A DNA stretch of 53,420 bases, taken from contig JAQGDQ010000659.1 of assembly GCA_030141605.1 (NCBI GenBank), forward strand, positions 64,001-117,420. Direction: 5' to 3'. Origin of the DNA: Tubiluchus corallicola. Its lineage: Eukaryota; Priapulida; Priapulimorpha; Priapulimorphida; Tubiluchidae. Position 1 is the stretch's first letter. Each line of letters starts with the position of its first letter. Under the pieces are notes generated by a model. That model saw only the letters and a program-made list of their open reading frames with translations, searched no databases and was not told where the DNA came from. Position numbers and translations under genes: made by a program. Shown here piece after piece: positions 1-53,420 of this stretch.

Positions 1-117
1 CATACGAGTGCAATTAGGTAAGTAGCTGGGTTGATTTTGTTTATGGCAATTGCCTTATGCACGCAATTCAGCCCTCTGGTGGTCAATGATGACATCATGG
101 CAGGATGAGGGTGACTG

Positions 118-287
118 TTGGAAAAGCATTATGGGATATCTGTGCCCGTGTTTACTTTGGTGACGATCACAGTAAACACAGGCACAGAAGTCGGAGAAGC
201 ATTATGGGATATCTGTGCCCGTGTTTACTGTGGTGACGATCACAGTAAACACAGGCACATACATCCCATAATGCTCTTCGGACAATT
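118..287. repeat. Foldback / hairpin repeat
   Basis: The motif around tgtgcccgtgtttact is present twice in direct orientation (near 144 and 208). Each copy is followed by its inverted complement (cagtaaacacaggcaca). The outer flank GAAGCATTATGGGAT near 197-215 is matched by ATCCCATAATGCTCTTC near 266-280, so the whole segment can form a long hairpin. It lies in the partial intron 28 (1-568), which otherwise shows only AT-rich sequence. Confidence 0.75.
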
Positions 288-568
288 ACCCACGATGTCA
301 CTCACCACACGCAGTCGAAGCTTGCCCAGTGCAGATACAATACCACAAATGTTCAATCGCTGAGATTTAACGCATTTTCTTAATTAATTCGCGTAACTGC
401 GGCACATAAAAATGCTGGGATTCTATTAAATTATTTCCTTTTTGTTGCTGATTTTCATATTTATAAAAAACGAGTGGACATTTACTTTAATTAAAATTTG
501 ACAATTCATATTGCATCACACACAAATCATCTGATTCATTTGATTATCAACTCAGTAAAAACCGATAC

Positions 569-53276
<52,708 letters not shown>

Positions 53277-53300
53277 CTAAACGAAAGAAGATGATTGAAC

Positions 53301-53394
53301 ACTGCTAGAAACATCAAGATGGACGCTGGTTCTTCAACTGCTAGAAACATCAAAATGGACGCTGGTTCTTCAACTGCTAGGAACATCAAAATGG
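53301..53394. repeat. 36-bp tandem repeat, 2.6 copies
   Basis: The unit contains actgctagaaacatcaa and tggacgctggttcttca. It lies 25 nt upstream (gene strand) of the exon 1 acceptor and does not include it. The window ends soon after. Confidence 0.92.
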
Positions 53395-53420
53395 TATGCT
53401 GTGCTTGCAATTAATGTGTG

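Overview
The window is eukaryotic (animal) nuclear DNA. It lies entirely inside one large gene on the minus strand: the cytoplasmic dynein 1 heavy chain (DYNC1H1 / Dhc64C orthologue). I could place 28 consecutive coding exons, read from high to low coordinates. They run from the AAA4 P-loop exon (53276-53085) to an exon in the C-terminal region (690-569). Together they give 4211 nt (about 1403 residues) with no gap against the vertebrate and fly proteins as I know them. Every junction keeps phase. Twenty-seven donors are GT and one (exon 11) is GC; all acceptors seen are AG. The gene continues off both edges: the tail and AAA1-3 lie beyond the right edge, the end of the C-terminal domain beyond the left. 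No start, stop, promoter or second gene is visible.

The host looks like an invertebrate. The protein is close to human, but several segments (for example the WIDT-AMGRTNLPP and FDQRLLNSFLKKWF regions) read more like the fly protein. I cannot name the phylum. Exons are only about 8% of the window. The introns (0.2 to 4.6 kb) are packed with minisatellites and short non-autonomous DNA transposons.

Motor layout along the minus strand: exons 1-6 AAA4 (catalytic-type Walker A and B intact); exons 7-8 stalk helix CC1; exons 8-11 microtubule-binding domain (MTBD) between the two conserved stalk prolines; exons 11-12 CC2; exons 12-16 AAA5; exons 16-18 helical linker/strut region; exons 18-25 AAA6; exons 25-28 start of the C-terminal domain.

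Intron layout: at least a dozen tandem arrays with 25- to 157-bp units; several TTAA-flanked piggyBac-like MITE families; a TA-flanked MITE family; hAT-like MITEs (one with a perfect 8-bp target duplication); tRNA-derived SINEs; a 5S rRNA-derived fragment; a non-LTR retrotransposon scrap; and compound microsatellites.

The most striking observation is that three independent minisatellites straddle an exon boundary, so each repeat unit carries a copy of the neighbouring splice site. These are the 3' splice site of exon 10 (array 34117-35140), the 3' splice site of exon 19 (16927-17660) and the 5' splice site of exon 22 (8291-8945). In the exon 10 case the nearest decoy acceptor would add exactly 19 in-frame codons to the MTBD. 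I recall intronic 'mirage' minisatellites spanning exon-intron boundaries being reported for amphioxus Adh (from memory, not checked). The phenomenon may therefore have a precedent, but three cases in one motor gene deserve RNA-level testing.
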